Part shown: piece by piece, positions 9,142 through 20,266 of the stretch
Layout: the number at the start of each line of letters is the position of its first letter
Numbering within the stretch: the stretch's first letter is position 1
Source: a bacterium
GTDB lineage: Bacteria > Chloroflexota > Dormibacteria > UBA8260 > Bog-877
Assembly (NCBI GenBank): GCA_021802115.1
Contig: JAKABA010000004.1
Span: 15,674-79,673 of the forward strand
DNA: 64,000 nt
Direction of reading: 5' to 3'
Translations under genes and position numbers: made by a program
Notes under the pieces: generated by a model
The model's database searches: none
The model's input: the letters and a program-made list of their open reading frames with translations, nothing else
What the model was told of the DNA's origin: nothing

Positions 9142-9690
9142 TCAGCCCTTGGCCCCCTTGCCACTCTTGCCGGCCTTACGTCGAACTATCTCGCCCCGGT
9201 AGCGCACTCCCTTGCCCTTGTACGGCTCGGGCGGGCGAGTGGACCTAATCCGGGCCGCAAGCTGTCCCACCGACTCTTTGTCGGTCCCGCTGACGGCGAT
9301 CCGAGTGGGCTCCGGCACCTCCACTTTGATGCCTGCCGCCGGGGTCATTCGAATGGGGTGCGAGTACCCCAGAGACAGCTGCAGATCGGTGCCCTGGAGA
9401 GCGGCGCGATAGCCCACTCCTTGCAACTCCAACTCCCGCCGGAACCCGGTGGTGACGCCGGTGACCATGTTGGCCACCAGGGTCCGACTGAGGCCGTGCA
9501 GTGAGCGGTTGGTGGAGGAGTCCGTAGGACGCTCCACCAAGATCTGGGCCTCCTCCTGGCGCACGCGAATGGGATAGGGCAAGGTACGACTCAACTCCCC
9601 CAGGGGTCCGGAGACGCGCACCGTCTGCCCCTCGATCACGATGGTGACCCCAGCGGGCACGGCAATCGGCGATCTGCCAATTCGTGACAT
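9142..9690 (-). CDS. rplF: 50S ribosomal protein L6
   Basis: L6 supports the factor-binding region near the sarcin-ricin loop. The 182-residue product begins [15 protein letters not shown] and carries [14 protein letters not shown] near its C-terminus. The open frame runs 141 bp further upstream into rpsH territory, but ATG 9688-9690 gives the canonical start. Confidence 0.97.
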   Translation of the reverse strand: MSRIGRSPIAVPAGVTIVIEGQTVRVSGPLGELSRTLPYPIRVRQEEAQILVERPTDSSTNRSLHGLSRTLVANMVTGVTTGFRRELELQGVGYRAALQGTDLQLSLGYSHPIRMTPAAGIKVEVPEPTRIAVSGTDKESVGQLAARIRSTRPPEPYKGKGVRYRGEIVRRKAGKSGKGAKG

Positions 9691-9697
9691 CAGCTGC

Positions 9698-10093
9698 CTA
9701 CCAAACCTCGGCGATGACTTCACCGCCGACACCCTGCTGGCGCGCCTGACGGCCCGACATAATGCCCCTTGGCGTCGAGACGATGGCAATGCCCAATCCG
9801 CCCAGGACCCGCGGAATGACTCGGCTGCCACGGTAGACCCGCAGCCCCGGCCGGCTCACCCGCCGAAGCCCGTTGAGGGCCTTACCCTGCTTGGTGGCTC
9901 GCTTGAGTTCCAGCCACAGCTGCAGCTGGGGGGCCTCGCCTACGATGCCGAAGCCAGCGATATAGCCCTCCTCCTGGAGGACCCGCGCGATCTCTGCCTT
10001 GAGCTTGCTGGCCGGCATCTCCACCCGCTCGTGGCCGGCCAGATTGGCGTTGCGCACCCGCGTCAGCATGTCCGCAATCGGATCGCTCAGCAT
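9698..10093 (-). CDS. rpsH: 30S ribosomal protein S8
   Basis: S8 is a primary 16S-binding protein and in E. coli the repressor of the spc operon. The 131-residue product starts MLSDPIADMLTRVRNAN and ends with the STPRGIMSGRQARQQGVGGE signature. The start ATG is at 10091-10093, 8 bp after rpsN. Confidence 0.97.
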   Translation of the reverse strand: MLSDPIADMLTRVRNANLAGHERVEMPASKLKAEIARVLQEEGYIAGFGIVGEAPQLQLWLELKRATKQGKALNGLRRVSRPGLRVYRGSRVIPRVLGGLGIAIVSTPRGIMSGRQARQQGVGGEVIAEVW

Positions 10094-10100
10094 CTCGCTC

Positions 10101-10286
10101 CTACCAACTCGACTTCCGCACCCCAGGGATCTCCCCCTGGGAAGCATGGATTCTAAAGCAGATCCGGCAAAGCCCGAACTTGCGCATATAGCCGCGGGGC
10201 CGGCCGCACAGGTTGCAGCGGCTACGCGCCTGTACCGGGAACCTCGGAGCGCGCCGACTGGCCATAATCTTCGACTTCTTGGCCAC
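10101..10286 (-). CDS. rpsZ: 30S ribosomal protein S14, zinc type (S14Z)
   Basis: This 61-residue S14 is the short, zinc-binding type with two CxxC pairs (CNLC and CRIC). It begins with a GTG-initiated MAKKSKIM. It is found in the spc position between rplE and rpsH. Presence of the zinc form here does not exclude a zinc-free paralogue elsewhere in the genome. Confidence 0.96.
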   Translation of the reverse strand: MAKKSKIMASRRAPRFPVQARSRCNLCGRPRGYMRKFGLCRICFRIHASQGEIPGVRKSSW

Positions 10287-10297
10287 TGCCAGCCCTC

Positions 10298-10849
10298 CTA
10301 GCGCCGGAACGGCATGCCCAAGGCAGCCAGCAAACTGCGGCCCTCGGCATCCGTCTCAGCGGTGGTCACAATGGTTATCTCGAGCCCGCGCAGCTTGTCG
10401 ATCTTGTCATAGTCGATCTCCGGGAAGACCAACTGCTCGCGGAGCCCGAGAGTCAGGTTGCCGTGGCCGTCGAAATGGGCGGCGATGCCACGAAAGTCTC
10501 GGATCCGGGGCAGAGCCACGCTGATCAGTCGGTCCAGAAACTCCAGCATCCGCTGTCCGCGCAGGGTTACCTTGAGTCCCACCGGCATGCCTTCCCGAAG
10601 CTTGAAGGCGGCCACTGACTTCTTGGCCTTGCGGACCGTGGGTTGCTGGCCGGTGATGAGCCGAAGATCAATCGTGGCAGCGTCGAGGGCCTTCCCGTTC
10701 TGCGATGCCTCGCCAACCCCCACATTGACCACGATCTTCTCCAGCCGCGGCACCTGCATTACGTTGAGGTAACCGAACTCGGTGATCAGAGCGGGCACAA
10801 CGGTGTCGCGATAGAGCTCCAAAAAGCGCGGGGCTGGGATCACGGTCAT
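10298..10849 (-). CDS. rplE: 50S ribosomal protein L5
   Basis: L5 carries 5S rRNA into the central protuberance and contacts P-site tRNA. It is 183 residues long, with [19 protein letters not shown] and the C-terminal [20 protein letters not shown] segment. Its start overlaps the rplX stop by ATGA. Confidence 0.97.
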   Translation of the reverse strand: MTVIPAPRFLELYRDTVVPALITEFGYLNVMQVPRLEKIVVNVGVGEASQNGKALDAATIDLRLITGQQPTVRKAKKSVAAFKLREGMPVGLKVTLRGQRMLEFLDRLISVALPRIRDFRGIAAHFDGHGNLTLGLREQLVFPEIDYDKIDKLRGLEITIVTTAETDAEGRSLLAALGMPFRR

Positions 10850-11226
10850 GCCCTCGGAGCCCGCAGATAGGCCTCCCCACAGCGCTTGCAGAAGGGCACG
10901 TAATGGTCACCTTCCAGACGCCGACCCAGGCGAGTTGGCTGGTCGCAGCGGCTGCAGACCAGCTGCACGTTGCTGTAGCTGAACGGCGCCGGAAAGTCGA
11001 TGATTCCGCCCTGGAGCGCGGTGGTGCCACCGCGCTGCTCACCGGAGCGCTGATGGCGCTTGCGAATGTTGATCCCAGCCACCACGATCCGGCGCTGCGC
11101 CGAAAAGGTGCGCTGGACAACCCCGCGCTTGCCGCGCTCCGCTCCCGAGATCACGACCACGGTGTCGCCCGATCTGATGTCGAGTGAGCGCACATGCGGC
11201 CGCCCCTGAGCTTGCTGACGTCCCAT
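10846..11226 (-). CDS. rplX: 50S ribosomal protein L24
   Basis: L24 starts large-subunit assembly. The 126-residue product has a KOW motif ([19 protein letters not shown]) and a C-terminal zinc-ribbon-like pair CSRC ... CKRC. The N-terminal 14 residues before RSLDIRSGD are a lineage-specific extension or an alternative start. It lies between rplN and rplE. Confidence 0.96.
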   Translation of the reverse strand: MGRQQAQGRPHVRSLDIRSGDTVVVISGAERGKRGVVQRTFSAQRRIVVAGINIRKRHQRSGEQRGGTTALQGGIIDFPAPFSYSNVQLVCSRCDQPTRLGRRLEGDHYVPFCKRCGEAYLRAPRA

Positions 11227-11228
11227 GG

Positions 11229-11597
11229 CTAGAGCACCTCCGGAGCCAGCGAGACGATCTTCATGAAGTTGCGCTCCCGAAGCTCCCGAGCCACCGGGCC
11301 AAAGATGCGAGTACCCCGAGGATTGTTCTGAGGATTGATCAGCACCGCGGCGTTGTCGTCAAAACGGATCCGAGTCCCGTCCGGCCGGCGACACTCCTTG
11401 GCGGTCCGGACCACCACCGCCTTGACCACATCTCCCTTTTTGACACCAGAGTTGGGTTGGGCCACCTTGACCGCCCCAACGATGATGTCCCCGAGGGAGG
11501 CATAGCGACGATAGGAACCACCTAGCACCCGAATGCAGAGGATCTCCCTCGCGCCGCTGTTGTCCGCCACCTTCAGAACCGTCTCCTGTTGAATCAC
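11229..11597 (-). CDS. rplN: 50S ribosomal protein L14
   Basis: L14 contacts the small subunit at bridge B8. The 122-residue protein has the canonical [19 protein letters not shown] start and the [15 protein letters not shown] and [16 protein letters not shown] motifs. Length and spacing are standard. Confidence 0.98.
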   Translation of the reverse strand: MIQQETVLKVADNSGAREILCIRVLGGSYRRYASLGDIIVGAVKVAQPNSGVKKGDVVKAVVVRTAKECRRPDGTRIRFDDNAAVLINPQNNPRGTRIFGPVARELRERNFMKIVSLAPEVL

Positions 11598-11600
11598 GAG

Positions 11601-11876
11601 CTACCTCGCCCTCTCGACAATCTCGACCACGCGCCAGCGCTTGGTCCGGCTCAGCGGCTTGGTCTCCATGATCCTGACCCGGTCCCCCGAGCGGCACTGG
11701 TTGGTCTCGTCATGAGCCTGGAAGCGGCGCCGGCGACGCAGCACCTTACGGTACAGGTTGTGGGCCCGGAGGTCCTCCACCTGGACCACCACGGTCTTGT
11801 CCATCTTGTCGCTCACGACCAGTCCGACGCGCACTTTCCGGCGCGGCCGCGCTTCCGTCACGACGACCTCAGACAT
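11601..11876 (-). CDS. rpsQ: 30S ribosomal protein S17
   Basis: S17 is an OB-fold primary 16S-binding protein. The 91-residue protein contains [17 protein letters not shown] and the C-terminal [16 protein letters not shown]. Its start overlaps the last base of the rpmC stop, so translation is probably coupled. Confidence 0.97.
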   Translation of the reverse strand: MSEVVVTEARPRRKVRVGLVVSDKMDKTVVVQVEDLRAHNLYRKVLRRRRRFQAHDETNQCRSGDRVRIMETKPLSRTKRWRVVEIVERAR

Positions 11877-12100
11877 CAGCTCTCCTCCAACAGATCGGCC
11901 AACTGCCGACCTCGGAGAAGGGTTCGGATCCGGGCGATACCCCGCCGGATTTCGCGGATCCGCCGGTGCTGCTCGAGCTGGCCGGTCGCCCGTTGCAGCC
12001 GCAGTTGAAGCAGCTCCTGACGTCGCTCCGAGAGGATCTGGTTGAGCCCAAAGTCATCGAGATCACGCAGCTGTTGCAGTTCATCACGATGCTTGCTCAC
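11876..12100 (-). CDS. rpmC: 50S ribosomal protein L29
   Basis: L29 borders the exit tunnel. This 74-residue helical protein has [25 protein letters not shown], disclosed here only as the segment around 11930-12005, the diagnostic L29 core. Overlaps of 4 bp with rplP and 1 bp with rpsQ place it in the middle of a tightly coupled run. Confidence 0.95.
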   Translation of the reverse strand: MSKHRDELQQLRDLDDFGLNQILSERRQELLQLRLQRATGQLEQHRRIREIRRGIARIRTLLRGRQLADLLEES

Positions 12101-12534
12101 GCCTCTACCTCCGCCGCGGAGGCGGGCTCCTCACGGGCCACAAACCTAGTCTTCACCGGCAGCTTGTGAGCAGCCAGGCGCATTGCCTCGCGGGCAGTCT
12201 CCAATCCAACTCCATCCATTTCGAAAAGTATCCGCCCCGGCAAGATCACCGCCACCCAGCCCTCGGGATTTCCCTTGCCGGACCCCATTCGGGTCTCAGC
12301 GGGCTTCTTGGTGACCGGCTTGTCCGGGAAGATGCGAATCCAGATCTTACCGCCTCGACGGACGTGGCGCGTCATGGCCCGGCGGGCCGCCTCAATTTGG
12401 CGGTTCGTCATCCAACAGGGCTCAAGGGCCTGTAGGCCGTAGGGACCGAAGGCGAGCGACGACCCGCGATAGGCGGCCCCGGTCATCCGGCCGCGGTGCA
12501 CCTTGCGGTGATGTGGGCGACGTGGGATCAGCAC
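12097..12534 (-). CDS. rplP: 50S ribosomal protein L16
   Basis: L16 orients A-site tRNA. The 145-residue product starts at GTG 12532-12534, one base after the rpsC stop, giving the usual [16 protein letters not shown]. It contains [20 protein letters not shown] and [17 protein letters not shown]. Longer upstream frames are discarded because they run inside rpsC. Confidence 0.97.
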   Translation of the reverse strand: MLIPRRPHHRKVHRGRMTGAAYRGSSLAFGPYGLQALEPCWMTNRQIEAARRAMTRHVRRGGKIWIRIFPDKPVTKKPAETRMGSGKGNPEGWVAVILPGRILFEMDGVGLETAREAMRLAAHKLPVKTRFVAREEPASAAEVEA

Positions 12535-12535
12535 C

Positions 12536-13450
12536 TCAGTCCTCCGCCTTCTTGGGAGCTGCCTTCCGAGCCGCCCTGGGCTTGGCGTCACCAGTGGCCA
12601 CGCTCGGCTTGGCGGCCCGCTTCCGGGGGGCCGGCTTTGCCGCGACCGCTGCCCCAACCGCAGGCGCGACCTCCGCGACCGCGGTGGCCAGCGCCGGCTG
12701 GACCTCTGGCGCAGGCGCTTGCTCGACCGGGATCACGCCCGCCTCGGCAACCACCGGGGTGGCCGGAACGGCCTCGGTAGCCAGCGGCGCCACCTCGACC
12801 ACCGGGGGCGGCACGGCCTGGGGTGCTGCGAACTCGCCCTTGTAGATCCAGACGGTCACCCCGATCTGACCAAAGGTGGTCTTGGCCTCGGTCTGACCGT
12901 AATCGATGTCCGCGCGCAGCGTGTGCAGGGGAACTCGACCATCACGATCCCACTCCCGCCGGCTCATGTCGCCGCCTCCCAGCCGACCGGAGACCTGGAT
13001 CCGCACCCCTTTGGCGCCGGCCCTCATCGCCCGCATCACCGACTGCTTCACCGCGCGCCGGAAGGCGATGCGCTTTTCGAGTTGATTGGCGACGTTCTCG
13101 GCCAGAAGGTGGGCATCGAGCTCGGGAGTCTTGATCTCTTGGATGGTGACCCGCACCTTCTTCCCCGAGATCCGCTCCAGATTGTCACGAAGGGCATCCA
13201 CGGAGGCCCCACTCCGGCCGATCACAATGCCTGGCTTGGCGGTATGAATGATCACGGTCAGCTGGTTGGCCGAGCGCTCGGTCTCGATCCGAGCCACGCT
13301 GGCGTTACGCAGGCGGCTCATGATCAAGGCGCGCATGGCAAGGTCTTCCTGGAGCAGCTTGGTGTACTCCGGACCGCTCGCGTACCAACGGGCCTCCCAG
13401 TTGCGGTAGATGCCCAGCCGAAACCCGTTGGGGTGGACCTTGTGTCCCAT
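12536..13450 (-). CDS. rpsC: 30S ribosomal protein S3 with long low-complexity tail
   Basis: S3 lines the mRNA entry tunnel. The first 207 residues are a standard S3 ([18 protein letters not shown]-domain [15 protein letters not shown], and VTVWIYKGE at the end of the core). A further 97 residues are almost only Ala, Pro, Val, Glu and, at the end, Lys/Arg. Most S3 proteins stop soon after the core, so the tail is unusual although similar extensions occur in some lineages. The reading frame is intact, with no sign of frameshift. Confidence 0.97.
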   Translation of the reverse strand: MGHKVHPNGFRLGIYRNWEARWYASGPEYTKLLQEDLAMRALIMSRLRNASVARIETERSANQLTVIIHTAKPGIVIGRSGASVDALRDNLERISGKKVRVTIQEIKTPELDAHLLAENVANQLEKRIAFRRAVKQSVMRAMRAGAKGVRIQVSGRLGGGDMSRREWDRDGRVPLHTLRADIDYGQTEAKTTFGQIGVTVWIYKGEFAAPQAVPPPVVEVAPLATEAVPATPVVAEAGVIPVEQAPAPEVQPALATAVAEVAPAVGAAVAAKPAPRKRAAKPSVATGDAKPRAARKAAPKKAED

Positions 13451-13459
13451 GTCGCTTAC

Positions 13460-13882
13460 CTACTCCTCTTCATCATCAACGCTGGCGGCGGGGTCGGATG
13501 CCGCCACAGCCGGGCGGGGCGCGCGCGCCCGCTGGCGAGTGGGCCGATCCAGGTTGTCCTCGACCACAGCCCTCAGGTGGCAGGTGCGCTTGAAGATCGA
13601 GTACGACGACCCTCGCGCTCGGGGCCTGAACCTCTTGATGATAGGGCCTCCGTCCACATCCACGCGGAGCAGCTGCAGCCGGTCCCGGTCCAGGTTGAAG
13701 TTGTTCTCTGCATTGGCGGCCGCCGAGCGCACGACCTTGCCCACATCGTCAGCTGCGGCCTGGGTCATGAACGACAGCACCGAGAGCGCCTCGGTAACCG
13801 GCATTCCCTGAACGACCTCCGCCACCAGTCTGGCCTTACGAGGGGGCACGCGCACCCACTTAGCCGTCGCCTGAACCTGCAT
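13460..13882 (-). CDS. rplV: 50S ribosomal protein L22
   Basis: L22 lines the peptide exit tunnel through an extended hairpin. The 140-residue product has the KWVRVPPRKARLVAEVV opening and the hairpin sequence PIIKRFRPRARGSSYSI. A roughly 28-residue acidic/Ala/Pro C-terminal extension ending DDEEE goes beyond the usual family end. Confidence 0.97.
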   Translation of the reverse strand: MQVQATAKWVRVPPRKARLVAEVVQGMPVTEALSVLSFMTQAAADDVGKVVRSAAANAENNFNLDRDRLQLLRVDVDGGPIIKRFRPRARGSSYSIFKRTCHLRAVVEDNLDRPTRQRARAPRPAVAASDPAASVDDEEE

Positions 13883-13898
13883 TAACTGATCTCCAACG

Positions 13899-14183
13899 CT
13901 ACTTCAGCGCACTGCTACGTTCGGTGTGGTGCCCATGGCCGCGGAACTTCCGGGTAGGCACGAACTCCCCGAGCTTGTGCCCAACCATCGCCTCGGTGAC
14001 GAATACAGGCACGTGCTTGCGCCCATCGTGAACCGCAATCGTGTGGCTCAACATCTCGGGGAAGATGTCACTCCGGCGAGACCAGGTCCGGATTACCCGC
14101 TTCTCCTTGGCCTGGTTCATCTCCAGGACCTTCTTGAGCAGCGGGGCATCACAAAACGGCCCCTTCTTGACAGATCTACTCAT
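13899..14183 (-). CDS. rpsS: 30S ribosomal protein S19
   Basis: S19 pairs with S13 in the head. The 94-residue protein begins [19 protein letters not shown] and ends with the conserved [15 protein letters not shown] segment. It follows rplB after 3 bp. Confidence 0.98.
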   Translation of the reverse strand: MSRSVKKGPFCDAPLLKKVLEMNQAKEKRVIRTWSRRSDIFPEMLSHTIAVHDGRKHVPVFVTEAMVGHKLGEFVPTRKFRGHGHHTERSSALK

Positions 14184-14186
14184 GAG

Positions 14187-15011
14187 CTACTTACGTCTCC
14201 TGCGCACGATCATCCGGTCTGTGCTCTTGTTGTGGCGAGTCCGATGACCAAGCGCTGGCTTGCCCCAGGGTGTCTGGGGATGCCCCCCGGGACCGGAACG
14301 ACCCTCACCCCCACCATGCGGGTGGTCGAACGGGTTCATCGTCGAGCCCCTGACTGTGGGTCGGAATCCACGCCACCGGTTCTTGCCAGCCTTGCCGATG
14401 TTCTCATTGAAGTGGTCAGAGTTGCCCACCTGTCCGATCGTGGCTCGGCAACGAACATCGATCAGCCGCACCTCACCTGAGGGCATCCGCATCTGAGCGT
14501 AGCTACCCTCGCGCGCCACCAGCTGAGCGCCAACTCCCGCGCTGCGAACCAGCTGGCCGCCACGGCCCAACTGGACCTCGATGTTGTGGACAGTCGTTCC
14601 CAGCGGAATCCGACTGAGGGGAAGCGCGTTGCCCGGCCGGATTTCGGCCTTCTCCCCCGCCATGATCAGATCGTCGACCGCCAGACCCTCCGGCGCCAGG
14701 ATGTAGCGCTTGTCACCGTCGCGGTAGTGGATCAGGGCGATTCGAGCGCTCCGGTTGGGGTCGTACTCCACCGCCGCCACCCGCCCCGGCACGTCGACCT
14801 TGTCACGCTTGAAGTCGATGATCCGGTAGATGCTCTTGTGGCCCCCGCCGCGATGACGCACGGTGATCTTGCCGGTGGCGTTGCGGCCGGCGTGCTTCTT
14901 GAGGGCAACGGTTAGCGAGCGCTCCGGACGGCTCTTGGTGACCTCCTCGAAGGAGCTCACGCTCATAAAGCGGCGGCCAGGGGAGGTGGGGCGGTAGCGA
15001 TGAACCGGCAT
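14187..15011 (-). CDS. rplB: 50S ribosomal protein L2
   Basis: L2 is needed for subunit association and peptidyl transfer. The 274-residue protein starts at ATG 15009-15011, one base after rplW. It has [18 protein letters not shown] and the functionally critical region [15 protein letters not shown] with its conserved histidine. Twelve extra upstream codons in frame are not used by the family. Confidence 0.98.
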   Translation of the reverse strand: MPVHRYRPTSPGRRFMSVSSFEEVTKSRPERSLTVALKKHAGRNATGKITVRHRGGGHKSIYRIIDFKRDKVDVPGRVAAVEYDPNRSARIALIHYRDGDKRYILAPEGLAVDDLIMAGEKAEIRPGNALPLSRIPLGTTVHNIEVQLGRGGQLVRSAGVGAQLVAREGSYAQMRMPSGEVRLIDVRCRATIGQVGNSDHFNENIGKAGKNRWRGFRPTVRGSTMNPFDHPHGGGEGRSGPGGHPQTPWGKPALGHRTRHNKSTDRMIVRRRRK

Positions 15012-15012
15012 C

Positions 15013-15315
15013 TCAGACTCCCTCGAACAGGTTGGCGATGGTCTCACCCTTCTGCAGGGTCACGATCGCCTTCTTCCAATCGCGGCTGCGGCCGACGACC
15101 CGACCGCCTCGGCGCATCCGGGTGCGGACCTTGCCCTTCACCAGAATCACGTTGACACTGCGCGCCTTGACCTTGAAGGCCGACTCTACCGCCTGCTTGA
15201 TCTCAATCTTGTTAGCGCTGGTGGCTACCCTGAAGACGTAGCGCTGGCTCGCCATCCCGGCGTAGGACTTCTCGCTGATGACCGGTCGCAGCAAAATCTC
15301 CGACGGGTCCTTCAT
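15013..15315 (-). CDS. rplW: 50S ribosomal protein L23
   Basis: L23 sits at the tunnel exit and docks trigger factor and SRP. The 100-residue product has [14 protein letters not shown] at its start and a central [17 protein letters not shown] helix. It overlaps rplD by 4 bp. Confidence 0.97.
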   Translation of the reverse strand: MKDPSEILLRPVISEKSYAGMASQRYVFRVATSANKIEIKQAVESAFKVKARSVNVILVKGKVRTRMRRGGRVVGRSRDWKKAIVTLQKGETIANLFEGV

Positions 15316-15935
15316 CCCAGGTGCTCCCTGACCCGCTCTAGGGCGGTTTCGGTAAAGATCATGGTGTCGGCGATCAGCACGTCGCGCACGCTCAGGTTGG
15401 AGGCCAGAACGACCTTAACCTGGGGAATGTTCCGAGCCGACAGCTCCAGATTCTCCGAGTGCTCGGAGAGCACCAGCAGCACTCGCCTGCCCGCCCCCAC
15501 CTGCTCAAGGAAGGTGGCCAGCTGGCGAGTCTTAGGCGCAGCGTAGTCGAAGTCCACGGTGACCTGAATCGTGCCCGCGGCGGCTTGAGCCGATAGGGCA
15601 GACCGCAACGCCAGCCGCCGCTGTTTGCGCGGCATTGCCAGCGCATGGCTACGAGGAGTGGGCCCGAAGACGGTCCCGCCGCCACGCCAGTGAGGAGCAC
15701 GAATCGACCCCTGGCGAGCCCGACCCGTTCCCTTTTGCCGATACGGCTTGCGCCCGCCACCGCTCACCTCGCCTCGCGTCTTGGTGTCGTGGGTGCCCTG
15801 TCGAGCGCCCGCCAGCTGCCGAACGACCGCCTGATGGAGGACTGGCATGTTCACGGCCCCGCCGAAGACTGCCTCGGGCAGCTCGATGGAGCCGGTCTCC
15901 GCCCCCTCTGCACCTCGCACCGAAGCCGTGGCCAT
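15312..15935 (-). CDS. rplD: 50S ribosomal protein L4
   Basis: L4 binds 23S rRNA and, in E. coli, represses its own operon. The 207-residue product has the tunnel-loop segment [19 protein letters not shown] and [11 protein letters not shown]. Its ATG shares one base with the rplC stop (TGATG), a typical reinitiation arrangement. Confidence 0.97.
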   Translation of the reverse strand: MATASVRGAEGAETGSIELPEAVFGGAVNMPVLHQAVVRQLAGARQGTHDTKTRGEVSGGGRKPYRQKGTGRARQGSIRAPHWRGGGTVFGPTPRSHALAMPRKQRRLALRSALSAQAAAGTIQVTVDFDYAAPKTRQLATFLEQVGAGRRVLLVLSEHSENLELSARNIPQVKVVLASNLSVRDVLIADTMIFTETALERVREHLG

Positions 15936-16576
15936 CAGTGCTGTCCCCTGACCTTGCGAACGCGGGAGCTGGAGTCGAACACAGTCAGCAACCCGCCTGT
16001 CGCCCCGGGCACGGCCCCCTTGACCAGCAGCAGGTTGCGTTGAGCATCGACCCGAAACACCTCTAGGCGTTTGACGGTAACCCGCTCGTCGCCCATGTGG
16101 CCGGCCATCTTCAGGCCCCGAAAGGTGCGCGCCGCATCGACAGACCCGACCGAACCTGGCTGGCGGATGTTGTGACTGCCGTGAGTCACAGGACCGCGGC
16201 CGAAGTTGTGCCGCTTATGCTGGCCCGCGAACCCCTTGCCCTTACTGACGCCGGTGATATCAACCCGCTGGCCCGCCTCGAAGGCCGCCACGGTGAGGAC
16301 ATCGCCGACCGTGACGTCACCAATGCCCTTGACTTCCCGGAGGTGACGCAACGGCTCCAGCCCGGCCACGTCAAAGTGTCCCTTGGCGGGCCGGTTGACG
16401 TTCTTACGCTGGGGCTGGAATCCGATCTGGACGGCGTCATATCCATCCAGCACCGCCGTCTTCACCTGGACCACGGGACACGGGCCGGCCTCGAGGACCG
16501 TGACTCCGAAGCAGCGGCCGTCGTCGGCGAAGACCTGAGCCATCCCCAGCTTGCGGGCGAGCAACGCGCGTCCCAT
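15935..16576 (-). CDS. rplC: 50S ribosomal protein L3
   Basis: L3 is an early-assembly protein whose loop reaches the peptidyl transferase centre. The 213 residues include LLARKLGMAQVFADDGR, KGFAGQHKRHNF and PGSVGSVDAARTFRGLKMAGHMG in positions about 95-155. It is linked to rpsJ by a TGATG overlap. Confidence 0.97.
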   Translation of the reverse strand: MGRALLARKLGMAQVFADDGRCFGVTVLEAGPCPVVQVKTAVLDGYDAVQIGFQPQRKNVNRPAKGHFDVAGLEPLRHLREVKGIGDVTVGDVLTVAAFEAGQRVDITGVSKGKGFAGQHKRHNFGRGPVTHGSHNIRQPGSVGSVDAARTFRGLKMAGHMGDERVTVKRLEVFRVDAQRNLLLVKGAVPGATGGLLTVFDSSSRVRKVRGQH

Positions 16577-16881
16577 CAGAGTTTGATCTCGATGTTGACA
16601 CCGCTTGGCAAGTTGAGGTGCATCAGGGCGTCCACAACCTTCGGGTTGGGGTCTAGAATGTCCACGATCCGCTTGTGGGTGCGCATCTCGAATTGCTCTC
16701 GCGAGTCCTTATCAATGAATGGACCCCGGATCACGGTGTACTTGTTGATCTCCGTCGGCAATGGCACCGGACCCACCACCTGGGACTGGTTGCGAGCGGC
16801 GGTCTCGACGATGCGAGCTGCTGCCTGGTCCAGGACCCGATGGTCGTAGGCCTTGAGCCGGATCCGAATTCGCTGTGCCAT
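16576..16881 (-). CDS. rpsJ: 30S ribosomal protein S10
   Basis: S10 is both a head protein of the small subunit and, as NusE, an antitermination factor. The 101 residues include [17 protein letters not shown] and the [16 protein letters not shown] loop. It opens the S10 block, only 24 bp after tuf, so it is probably transcribed from the str promoter. Confidence 0.98.
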   Translation of the reverse strand: MAQRIRIRLKAYDHRVLDQAAARIVETAARNQSQVVGPVPLPTEINKYTVIRGPFIDKDSREQFEMRTHKRIVDILDPNPKVVDALMHLNLPSGVNIEIKL

Positions 16882-16905
16882 TTCTCTCTACTTGTTTCCC
16901 AGCGC

Positions 16906-18090
16906 CTACTTGTCGATCTTGGTAACGACGCCGGCACCCACCGTGCGCCCACCCTCACGGATGGCGAAGCGCATGCCTTCCTCGACCGCTACCGGCGTGA
17001 TCAGCGATACCTTGAGCTCGACGTTGTCACCTGGCATCACTAGCTCCCGACCCTCGGGAAGGCTCACCTGACCGGTCACGTCCGTGGTCCGAATGTAGAA
17101 CTGAGGTCGGTAGTTCCCGAAGAAAGCGGTGTGCCGGCCGCCCTCCTCCTTGGTCAGGACGTAGACCTGGGTCTCGAAATCGGTATGCGGCTTGATGCTG
17201 CCCGGCTTGGCCAGCACTTGGCCGCGCTCCACATCCTCGCGCTTGACGCCTCGGAGCAGGCAGCCACAGTTCATGCCTGCCTCACCCTGGTCCAGCAGCT
17301 TGTGGAACATCTCGATACCGGTCACCACAGTCTTGGTGGTGTCCTTGATCCCCACGATCTCGACTTGCTCGTTGACCTTGACCACTCCACGGTCGATGCG
17401 TCCAGTCACCACTGTGCCCCGACCTTCGATTGAGAACACATCCTCGATTGGCATCAGGAAGGGCTGGTCAATGGGCCGCTCGGGGAGCGGGATGTAGGTG
17501 TCGACCACGTCCATCAACTGGCGGATCTGGTCCTCGGCGGCCTTGTCGCCCTCGAGCGCCTTGAGGGCGGACACGCGCACCACTGGAATGTCGTCGCCAG
17601 GGAAGTCGTACTTGCTGAGAAGCTCCCGGACCTCCAATTCCACCAGCTCGAGCAATTCCTCGTCATCGACCATGTCCACCTTGTTGAGGGCTACCACGAT
17701 GTACGGGACACCCACCTGGCGCGCCAGGACAATGTGCTCGCGGGTCTGTGGCATGGGCCCGTCGGTGGCAGCCACCACCAGGATCGCCCCATCCATCTGG
17801 GCCGCTCCGGTGATCATGTTCTTGATGTAGTCGGCGTGCCCTGGGCAGTCCACATGGGCGTAGTGCCGGGTGTCCGTCTCGTACTCGACGTGGGAGACCG
17901 CGATGGTTATCCCGCGCGCCTTCTCCTCGGGCGCGTTGTCGATCGAATCGAAGGCTCGGAAATCAGCCAGGCCCTTCTCCGAGAGAACCTTGGTGATGGC
18001 CGCGGTCAGGGTCGTCTTGCCATGGTCGATATGACCAATGGTTCCCACGTTGAGGTGAGGCTTCGTGCTCGAGTACTTCTTCTTTCCCAT
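16906..18090 (-). CDS. tuf: elongation factor Tu
   Basis: EF-Tu delivers aminoacyl-tRNA as a GTP ternary complex. The 394-residue protein has G1 [26 protein letters not shown] and the SALKALEG region, followed by domains 2 and 3. The isoleucine in GHIDHGKT is frequent in Actinobacteria and Chloroflexota. It is the only tuf copy in this window. Confidence 0.99.
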   Translation of the reverse strand: MGKKKYSSTKPHLNVGTIGHIDHGKTTLTAAITKVLSEKGLADFRAFDSIDNAPEEKARGITIAVSHVEYETDTRHYAHVDCPGHADYIKNMITGAAQMDGAILVVAATDGPMPQTREHIVLARQVGVPYIVVALNKVDMVDDEELLELVELEVRELLSKYDFPGDDIPVVRVSALKALEGDKAAEDQIRQLMDVVDTYIPLPERPIDQPFLMPIEDVFSIEGRGTVVTGRIDRGVVKVNEQVEIVGIKDTTKTVVTGIEMFHKLLDQGEAGMNCGCLLRGVKREDVERGQVLAKPGSIKPHTDFETQVYVLTKEEGGRHTAFFGNYRPQFYIRTTDVTGQVSLPEGRELVMPGDNVELKVSLITPVAVEEGMRFAIREGGRTVGAGVVTKIDK

Positions 18091-18139
18091 CTTTACCTGC
18101 CCTTCGTCTGTGGCGATCTGCTCTGGCTTGGACTGCTGT

Positions 18140-20257
18140 TCAACTCTTCCGCTTGGCCGTGATTTCCTCTGCCAGAGACTGCGGCAAGTCCTGGTAGTGG
18201 TCGAATTCCATGGTGTAGCTCGCGCGTCCCTGGGTCATGCTCCGCAACTGAGTGGCATAACCAAACATGTTGGCCAGCGGCACCTCGGCATGCACCGTCT
18301 GCATTCCTCGTCGGCTCTCCATGCCCAGGGTGTGCCCCCGGCGTGAAGCCAGGTCCCCAATGATATCGCCTAGGTTGGCCTCGGGGACGCCGACATCGAC
18401 CTTCATGATCGGCTCCAGCAGCACCGGGGCAGCTTTGCGAAGGCCATCCTTCATTCCCATCGACCCAGCGATCTGAAAGGCCTGCTCCGAAGAGTCGACA
18501 TCGTGGTAGGACCCGTCATACAGGGTCACCTTAACGTCGACCACCGGGTAGCCCGCCACCACTCCCGACTGCAGGGCGTCGATGCACCCCTTCTCCACTG
18601 GCGCGATGTACTCCTTGGGTATGGTGCCACCCACGATCTTGTTGATGAACTCGAAGCCCTTCCCGGTCTCGTTGGGCTCGACCTCAAGCTCGCAATGGCC
18701 GTACTGGCCGTGGCCGCCGGTCTGACGGACGAAGCGGCCGGTGCCCTTAGCCTTGCGCCGAATGGTCTCCCGGTAGGCGACCTGGGGCTTGCCCACATTG
18801 GCGTCGACTTTGAATTCACGGAGCAGGCGGTCCACGATCACCTCAAGGTGGAGCTCTCCCATTCCCGAGATCAGGTTTTGCCCCGTTTCGGGCTCGGTCC
18901 GGACCTGGAAGGTGGGGTCCTCCTCGGCCAGCTTCTGAAGGGCGATCCCCAGCTTGTCCTGATCGGCCTTGGTCTTGGGCTCGATCGCGACCGAGATCAC
19001 CGGCTCCGGGAACACGATGGACTCCAGCACGATCGGAGCCGCCTCGTCGGTCAAGGTGTCCCCGGTCGAGGTGTGGCGCAGTCCGATGGCGGCGGCTATG
19101 TCGCCCGCCAGCACCTGCTCGATCTCCTCCCTCCGGTTGGCGTGCATCTTCAGAATCCGGCCCACCCGCTCGCGGTCCCCATGGCTGGCGTTGTACACGT
19201 AGCTGCCCGACTTGAGGACGCCGCTGTAGACCCGGAAGAAGGTCAGCTTCCCGACGAATGGATCGGTCATGATCTTGAAGGCCAGAGCCGAGAAGGGCGC
19301 GTCGTCCGAAGCCTCGCGGGTCAGTTCGGCCTCGGTCCGAGGATCCTTGCCCGTAATCGGGGGGCGATCCAGGGGGCTGGGCAGGAACTCGACGACGGCG
19401 TCGAGGAGGGGCTGCACGCCTCGGTTGCGCAGAGCCGCTCCACACAGGACCGGGAAGACCTCCGCCTTGACCACGCCACGCCTCAGCGCCGCGCTGAGCT
19501 TGGGGGTGTCGATCGGGCCATCGTCCAAGTAGGCCTGCATCAGCTCGTCGTCGTATTCCGCAGCCACCTCTACCAATTCCTGGCGAGCGGTCCTAACCCG
19601 CTCTCGCATCGACTCCGGGATCTCGGTGGTCTCGATGGCGGTGCCGAGGTCGTCGGTGTACACGATGGCCTGCTCCCGTAGCAGATCGACAACGCCCTCG
19701 AATCCGTCCTCGGCTCCGATCGGCAGCTGGACCGGAATGGCCCGCGCCCCCAGGCGATCTACGATTGACGCCACCGCGGCGTCGAAGTCCGCCCCGATGC
19801 GATCCATCTTGTTGATGAAGCAGATTCGGGGTACGTCGTAGCGGTCAGCCTGGCGCCACACGGTCTCGGACTGGGGCTCGACCCCGCTGACAGCATCGAA
19901 GACCGCGACGGCACCATCGAGCACCCTAAGGCTACGTTCGACCTCGACCGTGAAGTCCACGTGACCCGGGGTATCGATGATATTGATTTGATGACCGTGC
20001 CACTCAGCCGCGGTCGCCGCCGACGTGATGGTGATGCCACGCTCCTGCTCCTGCACCATCCAATCCATGGTGGCCGCGCCTTCGTGGACCTCCCCCATCT
20101 TATGGATGCGCCCTGTGTAGAAGAGCACCCGCTCGGTGGTGGTGGTCTTGCCGGCGTCGATATGCGCCATGATGCCGATGTTGCGGACCCGCTCCAGGGG
20201 AACTCGGCGCCCGTGCGCCAGCGGTCCGCTAGCAGCCATGGTGGTTTGAATGGACAT
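18140..20257 (-). CDS. fusA: elongation factor G
   Basis: EF-G catalyses translocation. The 705-residue protein has the GTPase motifs [24 protein letters not shown] and [10 protein letters not shown], and then domains II-V including the [14 protein letters not shown] segment. Standard length, between rpsG and tuf. Alternative starts MSIQTT and MAASG differ by six residues. Confidence 0.98.
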   Translation of the reverse strand: MSIQTTMAASGPLAHGRRVPLERVRNIGIMAHIDAGKTTTTERVLFYTGRIHKMGEVHEGAATMDWMVQEQERGITITSAATAAEWHGHQINIIDTPGHVDFTVEVERSLRVLDGAVAVFDAVSGVEPQSETVWRQADRYDVPRICFINKMDRIGADFDAAVASIVDRLGARAIPVQLPIGAEDGFEGVVDLLREQAIVYTDDLGTAIETTEIPESMRERVRTARQELVEVAAEYDDELMQAYLDDGPIDTPKLSAALRRGVVKAEVFPVLCGAALRNRGVQPLLDAVVEFLPSPLDRPPITGKDPRTEAELTREASDDAPFSALAFKIMTDPFVGKLTFFRVYSGVLKSGSYVYNASHGDRERVGRILKMHANRREEIEQVLAGDIAAAIGLRHTSTGDTLTDEAAPIVLESIVFPEPVISVAIEPKTKADQDKLGIALQKLAEEDPTFQVRTEPETGQNLISGMGELHLEVIVDRLLREFKVDANVGKPQVAYRETIRRKAKGTGRFVRQTGGHGQYGHCELEVEPNETGKGFEFINKIVGGTIPKEYIAPVEKGCIDALQSGVVAGYPVVDVKVTLYDGSYHDVDSSEQAFQIAGSMGMKDGLRKAAPVLLEPIMKVDVGVPEANLGDIIGDLASRRGHTLGMESRRGMQTVHAEVPLANMFGYATQLRSMTQGRASYTMEFDHYQDLPQSLAEEITAKRKS

Positions 20258-20266
20258 TCAGCGTTC

